Shown: positions 11,100 through 24,275, counted from the stretch's first letter. The stretch is 64,000 nucleotides of DNA from Trifolium pratense (GCF_020283565.1 NC_060061.1:23659362-23723361); one strand, 5' to 3'. The notes: a model not told the origin generated them from the letters alone. Numbers and translations are program-made.

Positions 11100-12450
11100 T
11101 ACTACATAAGGGGCCTTACCACCAGACATACATTCGTTCTGCTAATCATTCTATTGTTATATGGGTGAGGATTCTCTCCCATGACTTTTTTATCAAGTGA
11201 AATCTCAATCCTTTATTTTTTTTCTACCACTAACAATTTTAATTATTAAAAAATAGAATTAAAGGTAGATGATCATACTTGAGGAGATCCGGTGAAAAGT
11301 TCACTGGAGACACCCTTCACTCCTAAGATAACAGGGGTAAAATTAGAAGAAAAGATAATATAAATTATAAACTATAAGTTCATAAGATAATTGAAATAAT
11401 GTTTAAAAAATAAGCTATAAATTAGTAAAATAAATTATAAACTTCTTTTGAAAAATATTTATTAAACTGATCGTTTTTTATCATATGAATTTATAATCTA
11501 TAAACTATAAAAATAAGCTGAAAATCTGACATAAAAAGGAGGTTGCAGATCTCATCATCATAGATGTATGAGACTATACGACCTTAACTATGTTTATAGA
11601 CATTATGTGTTTTTTAATTGGGACATTAGATATCTATTATGACACTAAAACTCATAAAAAGATAGGTACATATTTATAGAAATAAAATCTCATAAAATCT
11701 TTCTATTTTGTAAGGATAATTCAGTTGATAACTATTAGAGATAATATGGAAAAGGTCGGAGTTCGAACCTCATATTCTCTACTTCTCAGGATATATAGTG
11801 TATGAGTTTAGTCGGTAAACTATTAGACAAATAAAAAATCACATGACATCTTGTACTCTTATATGAAAATATTTATTAAGCTCCAACAAACTCAACATAT
11901 TATTTTTGGCCACTACACTATTTTCATATATAGATCCATAAAACTGTACAGCTCAACTACAGTACACGCATATATAGATTAGTGTGTACCTGCCAAAGGA
12001 AATGCTATCGGAAGGAAACAGGACAGCTTTCTTTATTACTACGTACTATACATAGTACTACTCTCTTCATCATACTACTTTACGAAACTGCCAAGCAAAC
12101 AGGTGCTTTTGCTGTTGAAGGGTGATTCTAACGTGACCAAATAATCTATATATCACTATTTTAGTTACAGACTTTAACTCCAGTCTCCCTCTAAATAAGG
12201 ACAAAATTTTGGCACTAAGGTACACAATTCAATCACTTTTCACTTCACACCTCCTTGATCACATACTAACTTGAGCGTTGCTAACCTGTTTTGCAAGTAC
12301 CATCCCCACCGTACTAAAAATCTAACGCCGCTGTAACCATCTCGGGCCTCACCGTCGGAGTCATCTAGTTATGTTCCGTTCGGAGCACTTTTGTCAGGCC
12401 AGCCTAATAAAATGAAATGGCCCAACAAAGTTGGTCCATATCATTTTCAA
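11100..12450. other. Intergenic AT-rich DNA
   Basis: No gene-like frame or splice pattern was recognised here. The only structured item is the SINE listed separately at about 11.7 kb. Confidence 0.55.
11714..11850 (+). mobile_element. SINE, tRNA-related, degenerate
   Basis: Box A (AATTCAGTTGATAAC) and box B (GGAGTTCGAACCTC) are spaced as in the copy at 9886-10017. The segment ends with an ATTAGACAAATAAAAAA tail. Ends are approximate. Confidence 0.55.
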
Positions 12451-12718
12451 TTCACAAGCCGATTTAGCAGGCCCAGCTTATTTTACATGTCTAACTCAAA
12501 CAAAATCTTCTAATAATTTGACAACAGAAAAATATTCCCCTCATTAGGAAGCAGAAGAAACAGATAGTTAAGAATATGATTTTGGTGAGTATCACAAGTG
12601 AAGGGATATATGAGATGAATGCAACATATAAGTTTGTTAAGAAATACTCAGCTCTTATGGTTATGAGATGAATGCTACACACGAATCATGATACAGGTTA
12701 CACTATAAACTGAAGTCA
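12451..12718. repeat. Duplicated segment, copy 1
   Basis: Aligns with 26309-26726 from TTCACAAGCCGATTTAGCAG through the shared GATACAGGTTACACTATAAA region. Copy 2 has extra internal sequence of about 150 bp in total. Copy 2 lies just past the stop codon of the choline-transporter-like gene, so this copy may be a displaced 3' flank. Confidence 0.75.
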
Positions 12719-13649
12719 ACTTTCAGAGTAACTATAATTTCATTGGACAATATATGTTCGAAAACTTATGTTCATTAAAATTACTATAATTTTTGTTACT
12801 TAAACAAGCAAATGCAAGAAAAGCTTCTAGGACCAATCAGTTGTAAGGAGTATGATCTAATCAGTCACCATAATATTATGTGGATACACAATCATGTGTA
12901 ATTCAATATTGAATTGGAATCATGTTAGCCTTCTTTAAATGACTTCATAGTTGGATATATTTTTAGTTTGTAAATTAGAAATTGTGAATGTTTTAGTCTG
13001 AACTGAAATTAGATATATTTGTTACAAGGACTTGAAAAATGATGAATAAAATATACTTGTCAATTTAGTTTACATAGCAGAAAGTGTTATTATATTGATA
13101 TGCATTCTTCCCAAAGAAATATAAAATGTTGACACAAGACTGAAAGCATTCTCTGATTGGTTGCTGAAAACAATGGTTTCAAGCAAGCTTGATGCTATCT
13201 TTCCAGCCGCTACTAGTGAATAGGCTCTATTGATTGAGGAGTTATGGAAAGATTCAGCCATTGAGACCTATATAAAAGTTTACCTGTGTTTCATGTAGAT
13301 AAGTACATTCACATTCATTTATTTACTTTCAAATTATTGTAAAACTTATTAACAAATGTAAATCACAATTATGTCAGAACAATATGCCAATGTTGCTGAT
13401 TTTCGTGAGCTTGAGCCAAATGAGAAACATTCATGCTTAGAAACTATGCCTGTGTAAATACATGTTTGTTTGGGAGGAGGGGGGGACCCTCTGCTATAAA
13501 CTATTTTTGATATGTAGAAAACTGTTTTTTGTGCTTCCTTGAGTGACTATAATCAATCAGTTTTCTACAGATGGAAATGGTTGTCTCACAAACAAGATGA
13601 TATTGAGCAGGAAATTTTTTGAAACCATTGTTACTCATCCAACATTTGA

Positions 13650-14105
13650 GCAAATGAACTTCCTCTTGGTATTAAACAAATTAGACTGAGTGAGCAGAAA
13701 ATAGAACATGTTTCACTGACTCAGTGTGACTGGTTCTCTGATTTTCATCCGGTAATTAGCCATAGTTGCCCCGGCAGCAACAATAACAACATTGACAATA
13801 ACCCCTCCCTAAGTCAGCTTGCTTCCAATTACATAGCAGTTAAGTTTAAGAGGCTTTATTCATCTCTTACAAGGCAAAGCTTGTATGTGTCCTTAGTGAA
13901 GGGGCTGGAACCTGATAGTGTTGAAGCAGCACTTAAATATGGAAAGGAGATTTTAAAGTGGAACGAGGAGAAACCAAACTTTAGCCTAAGCGATGACTCG
14001 ATGCATAGCATTGAGGCGGGTTCATTCACGGAAGCACATTCCTTCTTCCACCGGCTATCGAGTTGTAGTATACCAATGCTTATATTTGAAAATAAAATAA
14101 GCTGA
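13650..14105 (+). pseudogene. Coding-like ORF of unknown function, probably a broken gene
   Basis: A 152-codon frame open from 13650 to a TGA at 14105 looks like protein, not noise: it has segments such as QIRLSEQKIEHVSLTQCDWF, an Asn-rich loop, and LVKGLEPDSVEAALKYGKEI with helix-like heptad spacing. The same frame upstream (13570-13646) also looks coding (RWKWLSHKQDDIEQEIF) but holds two stops, near 13619 and 13647. It has no convincing ATG. I do not recognise the family. It could be an exon of a degraded gene or a transposon-captured fragment. Confidence 0.4.
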
Positions 14106-14861
14106 TGCTTGCAGATAGTAAGTTGTTATTTTTTCTCACATAATATCACATATGAGTATCTTCCTGCTAGCTTAGATTTTACTACAGAAAAGACAATTGA
14201 GCTGGTTGACTATAATCACAAAAGGCAGAGAGATTTGGTGCTAATGCATTTTAATGCAATGCTTATCTTTCTCACTAAATTTTGTTTACATTGGATTGGT
14301 TATTGAAAATTAGTCGGGTGCTTTGCTGAGAAGTTCAGGCTCGATGGAATTGTCTGCTAAAAGTTATTTTCCACAACTTTTCTTTGTAGGTTATGCTTAT
14401 GAGCTATGAGGAACTTTATGAGATTAGGCTCAACCATCAGTTTCTTGCATAAATTGTGTTAAGGTAAAGATAATATATGGTTGCTTCAAGTTATCCGTGA
14501 GAAATTTGAATTTGGTTCCTTGTGCAGTAAGCCTCGGGCCGACCGAGTTTCAAACTTCGGACACTGAAAAACTCCACCAAGTTAAGATAAGTACTTCCTA
14601 CTACATAAAATTTGTAACCATTTTTTAAGTTCTTTCTAATAAATGCAGCTTACACATTGTCCACCATGAAAGTTGTTTGGGCATAGTTCAATATAAGTTT
14701 TTGAAATATCTCATTTTTTAAGTGTTTCAATATAAGTTTTTGAATATGTTCGTTCGAACTTATATCATAGGTGGAAAAAGTTTTTACCTAAATGCATGAT
14801 GGTTCCATGAAAAATTGCCAAATCAATCAAGGATATTGGCATATGACCAAAATACCAAGTG

Positions 14862-14990
14862 TATGTTTAGTACCACAGTCAGAATTACGGTAATTCATCG
14901 TAATTTTGCAGAAGCTACAGAGTGTAGCTTTTAAAAAATCACGGTGGACCACCATAATTCTGTCATACCGACTGTGATACCAAACATAGG
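14862..14990. mobile_element. MITE with TIRs and CCAAGTG flanks
   Basis: TATGTTTAGTACCACAGTC at the left is the inverted partner of CCTATGTTTGGTATCACAGT at the right (read on the minus strand), and the similarity continues inward through GAATTACGG/GAATTATGG. CCAAGTG lies directly outside both ends (14855-14861 and 14991-14997). With one further mismatched base this is an 8-bp duplication, as expected for a hAT-type element. Confidence 0.7.
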
Positions 14991-15771
14991 CCAAGTGTTC
15001 ACCAAATTTCATAAGATCTTACTGCCCAAATTGCAATTTGATATGCATAATTATTATCTCCTAATTGGCATCTCACTGCACGCCCAATTCATGCAAAAGC
15101 TGACATCTTGTTTCTTTACATTGGCAAAGCATAGCACAGTGATTAGTCAACAGCTTGATGGACAAAACATTGTGAAACAAAACATAGTGGGGTAGGCCCA
15201 ACAATGATTGTGTACAAGCAATGTACATCAGCTATTATTATACAGTACAAGAAAGGGAGGCACGTCCTGCTATGATTCAGATTCTAGTCTCATTTCAGTC
15301 AAGTGTCTCATATTTAAGTTTGTTACTAGTAACATTTATACTATTTAGGAACAAAATTTAAGTCAACAAAGAAAGCATTCACCACTGAATGCATCAACTC
15401 TAGCATGAAAATGAACACTACCTTTTTACAAAAGTTGGAAATCCTTTTATATGCATAAGTAGAAGTGTAGAACAACTAGTTCTATCAATATAATTTTGCT
15501 TCAAAGTACACCATGACTTTCCAATATTGTAACAAATCTCTAAAGCCAACTCTACAAGAAGCTCAAAAAACAGAAGAGGAAAATGAAAAAATGTAAACGA
15601 CAAGAATCGTAAACTAACAAATCAACCCCTGTATATCCACCAACATACACAATTACCACCTATCCAGTCTTCCTGCAGCTTTTAGCTGCTGCAGCCTTTA
15701 GAAACATGTCACAAATAATATTTCATGTTCAGTTTCCAAAATTGAATAAAATCACCTGCGACTTTGCCGTC

Positions 15772-18585
15772 TCATGTCTCAAAGTCTTCTTGAACAGTAG
15801 GAAGACCCCTTTCTATGATAAAGGCTGGGTTAAGAAACTTTGCCACAAAAGCCCACAATTTATATACATCCTCAAAATTAGTCAGAAATCCCAATGAAGC
15901 TGTGACAACTTCAAGCCTTACATAGCTACCTTTTCCATCGCGCCGACCACCCTCCATGGGCCTGCAAAGCGTTGTATCTTCAAGATTCAGCGCAACGCGT
16001 TGCTGTCTTGAGCTATCAAGAATCTTTATATGACTAAGAATACCAATACCAAGAGAGATTCCCTCCTTCTCAGCCAGCTTTTGAACAATCTCAGGATTAA
16101 TTAGCCCTCGACTTCTATCCCTAAGGTTGAAAGCCACAGCTGCACCTCTTTCATATTTTATTTTGGGGCCATAGATGTGAACAAGGTTTACTTTAACATC
16201 ATCAGATACAGGTAACTTTAGTTGCAGTAGTGAAGTAACAAGCCAGTTTATCAAAAACCGAAGTCTAAGTGTAGTTTTATTGAGACCAAGCATATCAACA
16301 TGATCAATATTTCGACACACTATCTCTGGATCCCTCCTGCCCAAATCCTGTCCATCGCCATATTCTCCGTCACTGCTGACCTCGTCATCATCTAAGCTAG
16401 TTGCAGATATGTCCCCCATCTCCAAGGTCTCTCTTAGGTGCTCTTTACGATTGTCTTCCATGCTAAATGACACTCTTCTTCCTCTGCCAATGTGTTCATC
16501 ATCTTCCAAACCAATTAGCCTGCTACTATCAAATCGATTCCCTTCTCTCCGACCCAACAACCTAAATTCACCTTCAGTTTCCCTTCTTATAGCACTCTCT
16601 TTTATATCAGAACATATTTCAGAGGCAGAGCCATTCTCCAAGCTTTGATGCCGAGCAAGAGAATTTGAATTATTAAGCCAAGATCCTTTCACAGCAGTGG
16701 ATCCATTATGAACTGCTTCACTGGTTCCAGATTCTTCCATTATTTCACTGACATGTGTATGATCTGACCCATTTCCATTCATCGAATAGTGATGAACTTC
16801 TTCAACATAATCTTCTTCAGGGACCTCTTTGACACGGTCTAGTTCTTGTGACATTAGGACAGCAGCATCAAATGATAGAACACGGTGATCATCATGAGAA
16901 CTTTGCTTAACCTCTCTGTCATCATACATAGGACTGCCATACATCTTGGAAGATGGTTTTGGAGAATGTTGCTTCTGGTTCTTCCTCCCGTTGAACCAGA
17001 ATGATGGCAGGGGAGAAGCAATCTTCTGTTTATCTGATTGACCTGCATAGTCTGATCCCAATGGACTCTGACCCAAATCTATCCAAAATGAGTTGTCAGA
17101 TGACTCATCCTCACTGAAGACAGGGCTCTTTATCACTTCTCCAACCGATATACTCCCAGTCTCTTCAAATATAGTGCTAGTTCCATCTCTTTCTGAGTTG
17201 TCATGATCCATTTCAGTCTCAAATACATCTCTGACTTGTGCAGATGTGTATGCACCAGAGAAGGCCGGCAACTGTGGTCCCTGGCGAGGTTCAAAAGTCT
17301 TATCACCAATCACATGGACTTCATTGTCTTCAGTCCCAACCAATCTATCCAAACCATCTACAGAATCACTCAAATACACTGGAAACTCAGGGGTAATCTT
17401 CACCATTCCTGAACCGGTGCTCCCAGACTGATTTTGAAGGCTTGCCATCACAGATTTCTTGATCAGAAGACAACCAAAACCGGTGGGATCATACCCAAAT
17501 ACCCTGTAAAATGATGTAATTATGAAATCTGGCCTGAAAAGGGACAAGCCAAGTGAATCCATGTCCTTAGGGCCCAATGACCCAGCATCAAGCAAGACAT
17601 GCCAGTTGTTCTGCTGTGCCAAGGCCATCCACTGGTACGAATACTTAGCCCCAGTTACTCTAGACTGCACTGGGAACACAAAAAGACCAGTAGCTGAATC
17701 CTTCTTCCTCTTTTTCTTATTGGAAATCTGTTTTCTCAAATCAGTAGAGCAAAGTTTGAGAGTTGGCCATTTAAACCATGCACTGTGAACTTTGGCACCT
17801 TTACTCCTAGCACACTGAGCCATCCAATTAACAGATTGACTGTCATGATCGAACATGGTCAACAGTTTTTTGTTCGTCTGGAAAGGGTACGATTCAGCCA
17901 GCAATTTAAAAGCTGACCCTCTGCTAACAGTAAAAACAAGGCCATATTCACTCTCAGGTATATTCAGATAGTCCATAATTCTAGTCTTTATATCATGCTC
18001 AACAGTTCCTTTCTCAGCACCACCATAAAGTGCATGATTACTTAAATTTGCAGTTATCTCAGACAAGCTAAATGTACAAGACTCCCAATAGTGAATAGTT
18101 TGAATAAAAGAGAAGAGACCGAATCCACAATAATCAAGGCATACCTTGGGTTGACAATGAGAATATTCATCAGACCTCAATTGATCAACTTTCTCTGAGG
18201 AAACATATTTGGGATACATTGTAAGGAACATGGAAAACGCTTCTTGGAGACTGAGAATTTCTTCCTCAGAATCGAACTCGCGTTCAGCTGCAAGGGCAGT
18301 AGCACGAAGAAACTCACGCTGCGCATTCAGCCTAGCCAGTGATCTGGATCTCCCAAGGCTATCATCCTGATTCCCATCAATGTCAGGTTCAATGTCTTGC
18401 GATTTAGACAGTACTCCGTCTTCAGAAGCTTCTTCAAGAGCTTCCCTCAGCTTGTTTTCTTGCAGCTTCCGGAGCATTGACGGATTTCTTTTTATGTCAG
18501 CTGTGGATTCACCTTTCCTTCTACTCTTCTTGTCCAATAACATAGAAGCACAGTGAGAAATAGGCTTCCACAGTGAGAGATGCAT
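15772..18585 (-). CDS. Molybdenum-cofactor-sulfurase-like PLP-fold protein
   Basis: Single-exon 937-residue protein resembling the plant family annotated as PLP-dependent transferase or Mo-cofactor-sulfurase-like, with several Arabidopsis members of about 870-910 residues. I chose the ATG at 18585 ([13 protein letters not shown]), the usual family start; an in-frame ATG 42 bases upstream (18627) is also possible. The N-terminal part has a basic region and [12 protein letters not shown]; then comes an aminotransferase-fold domain with [28 protein letters not shown] and [15 protein letters not shown]. The middle is acidic, Ser-rich and probably disordered. The C-terminal part is conserved ([36 protein letters not shown], and [19 protein letters not shown]). 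At the expected PLP lysine (SFYK.FG in true sulfurases) this protein has Arg (SFYRVFG, residue 361), so it may not be a working enzyme. Biochemical role is unknown to me. Confidence 0.93.
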   Translation of the reverse strand: MHLSLWKPISHCASMLLDKKSRRKGESTADIKRNPSMLRKLQENKLREALEEASEDGVLSKSQDIEPDIDGNQDDSLGRSRSLARLNAQREFLRATALAAEREFDSEEEILSLQEAFSMFLTMYPKYVSSEKVDQLRSDEYSHCQPKVCLDYCGFGLFSFIQTIHYWESCTFSLSEITANLSNHALYGGAEKGTVEHDIKTRIMDYLNIPESEYGLVFTVSRGSAFKLLAESYPFQTNKKLLTMFDHDSQSVNWMAQCARSKGAKVHSAWFKWPTLKLCSTDLRKQISNKKKRKKDSATGLFVFPVQSRVTGAKYSYQWMALAQQNNWHVLLDAGSLGPKDMDSLGLSLFRPDFIITSFYRVFGYDPTGFGCLLIKKSVMASLQNQSGSTGSGMVKITPEFPVYLSDSVDGLDRLVGTEDNEVHVIGDKTFEPRQGPQLPAFSGAYTSAQVRDVFETEMDHDNSERDGTSTIFEETGSISVGEVIKSPVFSEDESSDNSFWIDLGQSPLGSDYAGQSDKQKIASPLPSFWFNGRKNQKQHSPKPSSKMYGSPMYDDREVKQSSHDDHRVLSFDAAVLMSQELDRVKEVPEEDYVEEVHHYSMNGNGSDHTHVSEIMEESGTSEAVHNGSTAVKGSWLNNSNSLARHQSLENGSASEICSDIKESAIRRETEGEFRLLGRREGNRFDSSRLIGLEDDEHIGRGRRVSFSMEDNRKEHLRETLEMGDISATSLDDDEVSSDGEYGDGQDLGRRDPEIVCRNIDHVDMLGLNKTTLRLRFLINWLVTSLLQLKLPVSDDVKVNLVHIYGPKIKYERGAAVAFNLRDRSRGLINPEIVQKLAEKEGISLGIGILSHIKILDSSRQQRVALNLEDTTLCRPMEGGRRDGKGSYVRLEVVTASLGFLTNFEDVYKLWAFVAKFLNPAFIIERGLPTVQEDFET

Positions 18586-18675
18586 TATAGCTTTCCTCTT
18601 ATACTCACACAAAGCAATCTGAGACAATTCTTCAAACAGCTAGTGCGCAAAGAAAAAAGGGTTTACCCCATCAAT

Positions 18676-18935
18676 CTGCAACAAACAAGTAAACAACAAA
18701 TATTAAGGTTCACCCAAAAGTAAACACAGCTAGAATATAATGAATCTAGAATCTTGAAGACAAGTGACTAACCTCAACAAATTCAAATTCAAATTCAAAT
18801 TCAAACCCTATAGACCAGATCCTAAAATTTGCAAAGCACAACTAGTTTCACGAAATTGAACCAAGAACATGAAAAAGAAAGAATTTTGAGAAATGGGTAT
18901 GAATAAGAATCAAACTAACGTAATAGAAATCAAAC
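18676..18935 (-). other. Probable 5'-UTR intron of the PLP-fold gene
   Basis: On the minus strand a CTGAG/GTTTGA donor at 18935 and a TTGCAG acceptor ending at 18676 bracket AT-rich sequence. It would join a CT-rich leader (about 18936-19010) to the exon carrying the start codon. It includes a run of TTTGAA units at 18778-18805. Inferred from splice consensus only. Confidence 0.4.
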
Positions 18936-19454
18936 CTCAGTGAACAAAACCCACTTCACTCTCTCTCTTGTTTCTCTCTCTAGGTTGCTGCAGCAAAATT
19001 AAAGCAACGTGCCCCACAACAAAGACACACACCGATATGTATGAGTGATATCTTCTTCACTGTACGAATTTGTTCTTAAATTTAAAATCCAAAGGAAAAA
19101 GGAGAAAGAAAAGGAGAGAAAAGAAAAAGGAGAAATTTCAATTCAAGAAAGAAAGAAAGAAGAAAAAAAAACCCAATTGTACTTTCTCTAGCTTTTTTTG
19201 TTGAACCACAATCTCTCATATCTGGAAAAACGATACTGAGATTAACAACATCAAATATTGACTCTCACAAAAACCAAATTTGTTAATGTTAGTGTTATAT
19301 TAAAATGGAATTGTGATTTTTATCACATTTTTTAAGATTTTTTGTTTACTTGTACTACATGTTTGTAAATGGGGTTTGACTTTTTCCTCTAATTTTCTCT
19401 TTGGTGAATTTATTTTGGCAATCCTGTCTTTTTCTTGTGGACCTTTTACCATAA

Positions 19455-19842
19455 GGCTTACATCTATTAAATTTTAATGTATCGGTACATTAAATTAAAT
19501 AATTAGTAAATTAATGATTATTTTATGTATTAAAATATTATTTGTCGATTATTGTATTTCATAAATGATGATTTCATAAGAAAAAAACACGATTTCATTG
19601 TTTTATAAGAATTATCCTAACATTTTTACATTTTTTTCATAAAAAAATTCAATAATAACTATTATGAGTGATAAAAAATTAAAAAAATATAAAATTTTAT
19701 TTTTTTACAATTTTGATAAATAGTATTTAGTTATTATAATATTTTAAATAATAGAAAAATGATTTCTTTCGAAAAATATTCACTTATCTAGTAATTTAGT
19801 GATCTATTGTACGGTATATTGAAATTTGATAGATGTACCATA
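19455..19842. mobile_element. MITE with ~45-bp degenerate TIRs
   Basis: The left end CATCTATTAAATTTTAATGT pairs with the right end, which on the minus strand begins GGTACATCTATCAAATTTC. The interior is very AT-rich. No target duplication longer than 4 bp was seen, so ends are approximate. Confidence 0.5.
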
Positions 19843-20250
19843 AAATTTTCCTTACTTTTTCTTTTTTTTTTTTAATACTTTTCATTGTCATTAACAATAA
19901 ACAATCTTTGTTGGGAAATCTTTGAGGAGTATAGAAGGTGAATTTTTTCCTGTCAATTGAGTTTTCTTCGTACACATAATTTAAAAATCAAATTTTTGGT
20001 CACGTATTTAAGGAGACTATAAGACTCTTATTATTTGGATCAATTCATTGTAGACAAAATCTTTATCTTACTTTGACCTATGCGAAGAAACAAATTAAAA
20101 TCATAGAACTAATATACACACAGTTGAATCAAAAAACTTGACCAATTTAGTCAGGTGTTTAAGATTTAGATTTTGGTTTGTTAACGCTATATTGTCGGAT
20201 AAAAGTTTTATATATCTTTAGTGAGCATTTTTTTTTAAGAGGCAAAAATG

Positions 20251-20252
<2 letters not shown>

Positions 20253-20317
<65 letters not shown>
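20253..20317. repeat. (AT)n microsatellite
   Basis: About 65 bp of uninterrupted AT. It creates meaningless Ile/Tyr ORFs on both strands. Confidence 0.97.
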
Positions 20318-20319
<2 letters not shown>

Positions 20320-20698
20320 AGAAACAAATTAGTGATATCTTGTGCCAATAGAGACCACAACAGTTTACAAGAGTATCAAAGAAATACAATCAATGGAAAC
20401 CCATACAAAGTAATGGAGTCGACCACCAACAATGAAAATTTGATACTAAAGTTACATTCGTCGACTTCAACCACCAATAAGAAAATAATTTGACTTTATC
20501 TAGCATTTGGTGCAAAGAAGAAGTTGTATTCTTGACCTTATCTTTAGTGAGTATTTAGCTATCTCCATCTCTTGTATTATTGCTATTTTAACATATGAAT
20601 GAATTTGTCAAAAAAAACATATGAATGAATGAATTTTATTTTATTGTCAAAAAGAAACTTAAGTTCTTTAGCGTGTATTTGGTTCTACGGTGATTCAA

Positions 20699-20912
20699 GG
20701 GGCCGTTTGGATTGCCTTATTTTTGAGCTTATGCAAACAGCTTATGCAATATAAATTAGGTTTTATACTATTTTATAAGTTCACACCGGTGAAAATTGTA
20801 TTTTTTTTATACGCCATTTTATCATAAACTACATTGACAAACTTATAATAATACGTAAAAATTGCATAAGTTGTTTGCATAAGCTCAAAAATAAGCTAAT
20901 TCAAACGGGTCC
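20699..20912. mobile_element. MITE with GGGCC-GTTTGGATT type TIR
   Basis: Left GGGGCCGTTTGGATTG and right (minus strand) GGACCCGTTTGAATTA start inverted repeats that continue for about 50 bp, including TTATTTTTGAGCTTATGCAA on both arms. About 214 bp long. The target duplication is not visible. The same broad TIR class recurs at 36.7 kb. Confidence 0.75.
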
Positions 20913-23900
20913 TAAATTGACTTCGAGTCAACATATATTTTTTAATGATTTCTTTTAGGTACGTTTAGAATATTATAAAAGATTCCTCGACAAAAAACGA
21001 ATTTAAAATTTAATCTATAGATCATGATTTTCGTTAATTTTATCTTAAACCTTTACCATTTAAAAAATTCATATTTAATTAATTTCATGTTAAGAAAATT
21101 CAAATTTTAAGTATATGAATTTTATATGATATTTTGAACATGTCTGTGAAAAATCATTCAAAAATTAAGTGTTTAATGATAATTATACGAATTTAGTTTT
21201 AATTAGAACTAAAACTAGGTGTAGAAAATCATTTATAGGGAATAAAAATTAAGTATGTATTAAACTTAAAAAGCACATATTTTAGAAAGATGAAAAATAT
21301 ATTTAACTCTTATAGACTATAGTAATACTCCAAGATAACATAAATAAAGTTAAAATTGTCAATGGGTACAAACAATATGTGTGAATGTGTTGCGTCTCAA
21401 AATTACATGTAAAATGAGGAACGGAGCTGTGATTTTATTTTTATTCTGGAAAGCCTAGTAGAAAATTGTGGATGTGATCTTGCATCTTTTAACATATTAA
21501 ATATAGTTCTACTTACAAAACAAAACCCTATTTTAATTATAAACATGTGCATTTTTTTAAAAAAAAATTTGATAATTGGGAGAGGGCAGCTCAGCTTAGA
21601 TGAATGGTGAATAATAAGATATTAAGATTAGGATGATGATATCATTACAAGTCAACAAGTTTTTCTATGTAAAATTGCCTTTGGTTGATTATGCATTGAT
21701 TGATCATCATCAGCCTTTGATGGAAACAAGAATTACTTCTTTAATGAAATTATATATTGGTTAGAATAAATAGAACCATTTTAAAAGCAATAAAGACTCA
21801 AATTACCCTCATCTTTAATTTGAAGCATAGTAGTAATATTAGTAGTATACAACAACTCCATCCGACAAACCAACCCAAACCACTAAAGAATGAAAAAGAA
21901 AATAGAAACATTTGCATCTCTTTGAGGCTTCAAATGAATAGATGTCTATAGAAAGAAAATTTTAACTCTTATCCATATAACTATATTCTCACCTCTACAA
22001 ACTAAAAAAATATTCTGGTTTTACCCTTTATTTTTACACTTTATTTTTGCACTCTTAATTTTAACATTATATGAATGTTCCAAGCAGGATTAATTTGCAA
22101 ATCAGAACACTCATAGATAGTGTTCGGGTTTGAATTCATGAAAACTTACTCTCTCTCCATTTCTTTCTAATAAATTAGAATTTTTGGTGATTTTGTTTGA
22201 AAAAATGAATAATTTTAGTTTATATATGCGAGACTCGATTGGCAAGGACATCGCAAATTATTGTAGGAATCAGAGTTCGAACTTTGATACTCTCATTTAT
22301 TCACTTTTAAAAAAATGAAATTTTAACAACTAAACTACTTGAAAAAAAATTATCTGTATACTAAAAATATAGGAGTGAAGATATAATGTAATTAAATGTG
22401 GAGAATAAATTTTCCCTGTAGAAAAAGACTTTGGTTTAATAGATGTGTGATGGAGCCTCACTTTGCCATCAGAGTGGGTCTCCTCGTACACCAAAGTTAT
22501 AGACTAGGATACCAAACTTTTTTTTTATTCAATGGAGTGATTATACTCTTTAGAGGAACTTAATTTGTTGACAATTGAAAATAATAATGAGTAGATTGTG
22601 TTCTTTATCTTGTTATGATAAGACTTTTTCATTTTCATGTTTGTGTTTTCTTAGCCCCACCTTTTTCATTTTTTGACCTATGTTCAACATTCAATAATCG
22701 CTAAGTCCAGCTACAAACCATATTCCGATTGATGGATTGGATACCTTTCAATTTCATCACTTAATAATATCTTTCATAGCACACACTATAGAGATTAATA
22801 TTGGTAACATTTACCGTAATGCATAAATTACTTTATACAATAACTAATAGTTGTTTCTTTTTAACCGATCGTTAGGTGGTTTAGTTGTTTCTAAAGACAC
22901 TAGTTAACATGACTCTTAATCAAATATTTTTTTTTATATAATTAAGAGAATAGCGGTTATCAAAGGAACTTTAGGAATACCAATTAAGGTACACCCAAAA
23001 ACCCTCGTCGTCTACTGTCTCATAATTATATATAATAAAAAAAAAGGTACAAGAGAAATAAGAACATGACATAAAACCTAGCCCAGTAAAGTGCAGTTCA
23101 ACCCAAATAGGTGATACAATTATAGAATCAGCACGAATTTAGTCAACCTAATCCAGCCTAACATATGTGAATTAGACTCGAACAACATGATCCTAGTTGA
23201 ATAAAGTATTTACATTTAGTGTTTAAGGCGTATCAAATATGATTAAGTATGATTAAGTATAGTGAAAGAAATCTATGAAAAGTTTCCACATATTCCCTTC
23301 ACTACATGTAATCTTCTTTGGTGACATAAGTTTGATTTTTCTTTTTTTGGTACAATAAAGTTTGATATTTTTTTGACAAAAAAAAAAGTTTGATAAATAA
23401 ACTTCTGAAAAAATATTAATCTAATCTGTTTTATACAAAATATCACCAAACTTCACATATTAGACTACTCGCTTATAAAATAAAAAAATTAGACTACTCT
23501 TTTTTTTCTTTTTCGGGTCACATATTAGACTACTCCTTTTTCTTTTTTTTGGTTTTATAGACTACTCCTTTTATTCCTAGTACTAGTATAAATAAAAATG
23601 TCCCCTGTTTAATGGTGGAACAGGAACTGGAAGCGTGTTTCGATGTATTTGATGGGATAATGAAGTTTGAAAATAAAGGAGCTGGGTCCATATCAAGAGG
23701 ATTCAGGAAAGTAATTATGAAACTAGCCTTTGTTCATTTCTTTTTGCTTGAATATATTTGTCTCCATTTGAAGATTTGGAAGTTACTTTTTAAGAACTCT
23801 ACTTTTCGCGTTCCCAAAATGCATCCAGATTTCGCATATATAGAGTGCGAGCAGATTTCGCCTAAGAACTCATTTGTGGTCAAAATCGCCTAAGAAGAGG

Positions 23901-24180
23901 TAAGTACACATTTCAGTCGTTCTCAATTTCTAGAAAGTGAATGTTGTATAAGGTGTTCGCTTTCTAGAATGTGAACGTCTCTGATATTGTTGGTTTGTTG
24001 GTTTTTGTCTGATTCAATTTATTATATATGTTATGCAATTGTATTGAGATACTATGATTTTATTGTGCAGACATGATCATATAACTAATTTAGTTAGGTG
24101 TGTTAAAGGGAATAACACATCTTCTATGAGGGATAGGGAGGTGGTGTAACAGCTCGGGCCCCTTCTCTTATATAGTAGGC
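20913..24180. other. Intergenic AT-rich DNA
   Basis: No supported gene. A 93-codon frame at 23612-23893 starts in a plausible context (MVEQELEACFDVFDG) but turns into low-complexity sequence and cannot be linked to a known family. One SINE is listed separately. Confidence 0.5.
22227..22349 (+). mobile_element. SINE, same family as at 9.9 kb
   Basis: Box A (ACTCGATTGGCAAGG), box B (AGAGTTCGAACTTTG) and a 3' end CTAAACTACTTGAAAAAAAA. The CTACTTGA-plus-A-tail ending matches the minus-strand copy at 9886-10017. Confidence 0.55.
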
Positions 24181-24275
24181 GGCCCGACACTGCACCTCAC
24201 GATCTTCTCCACTTCCCTCTTTGTAGAGTTTTTGCCTTCGGTGGGAATCGAACCACGTACTCTGGAGTTCAAGTA
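24180..24275 (-). repeat. tRNA-like repeat fragment
   Basis: The minus strand carries GTGGTTCGATTCCCACCG, a good box-B/T-loop-like word, without a complete tRNA fold. It is probably a SINE remnant next to the copia fragment. Confidence 0.35.

Noticed and set aside
20159..20493. ORFs of repeating Ile/Tyr
   Set aside because: They are translations of the (AT)n run and carry no coding signal.
20691..20920. 8-bp target duplication for the MITE at 20.7 kb
   Set aside because: TGATTCAA and TAAATTGA do not match well enough to claim.
23612..23893. 93-codon ORF starting MVEQELEACFDVFDG
   Set aside because: Only the first third looks protein-like and no homologue can be named; noted in the intergenic entry, not called a gene.
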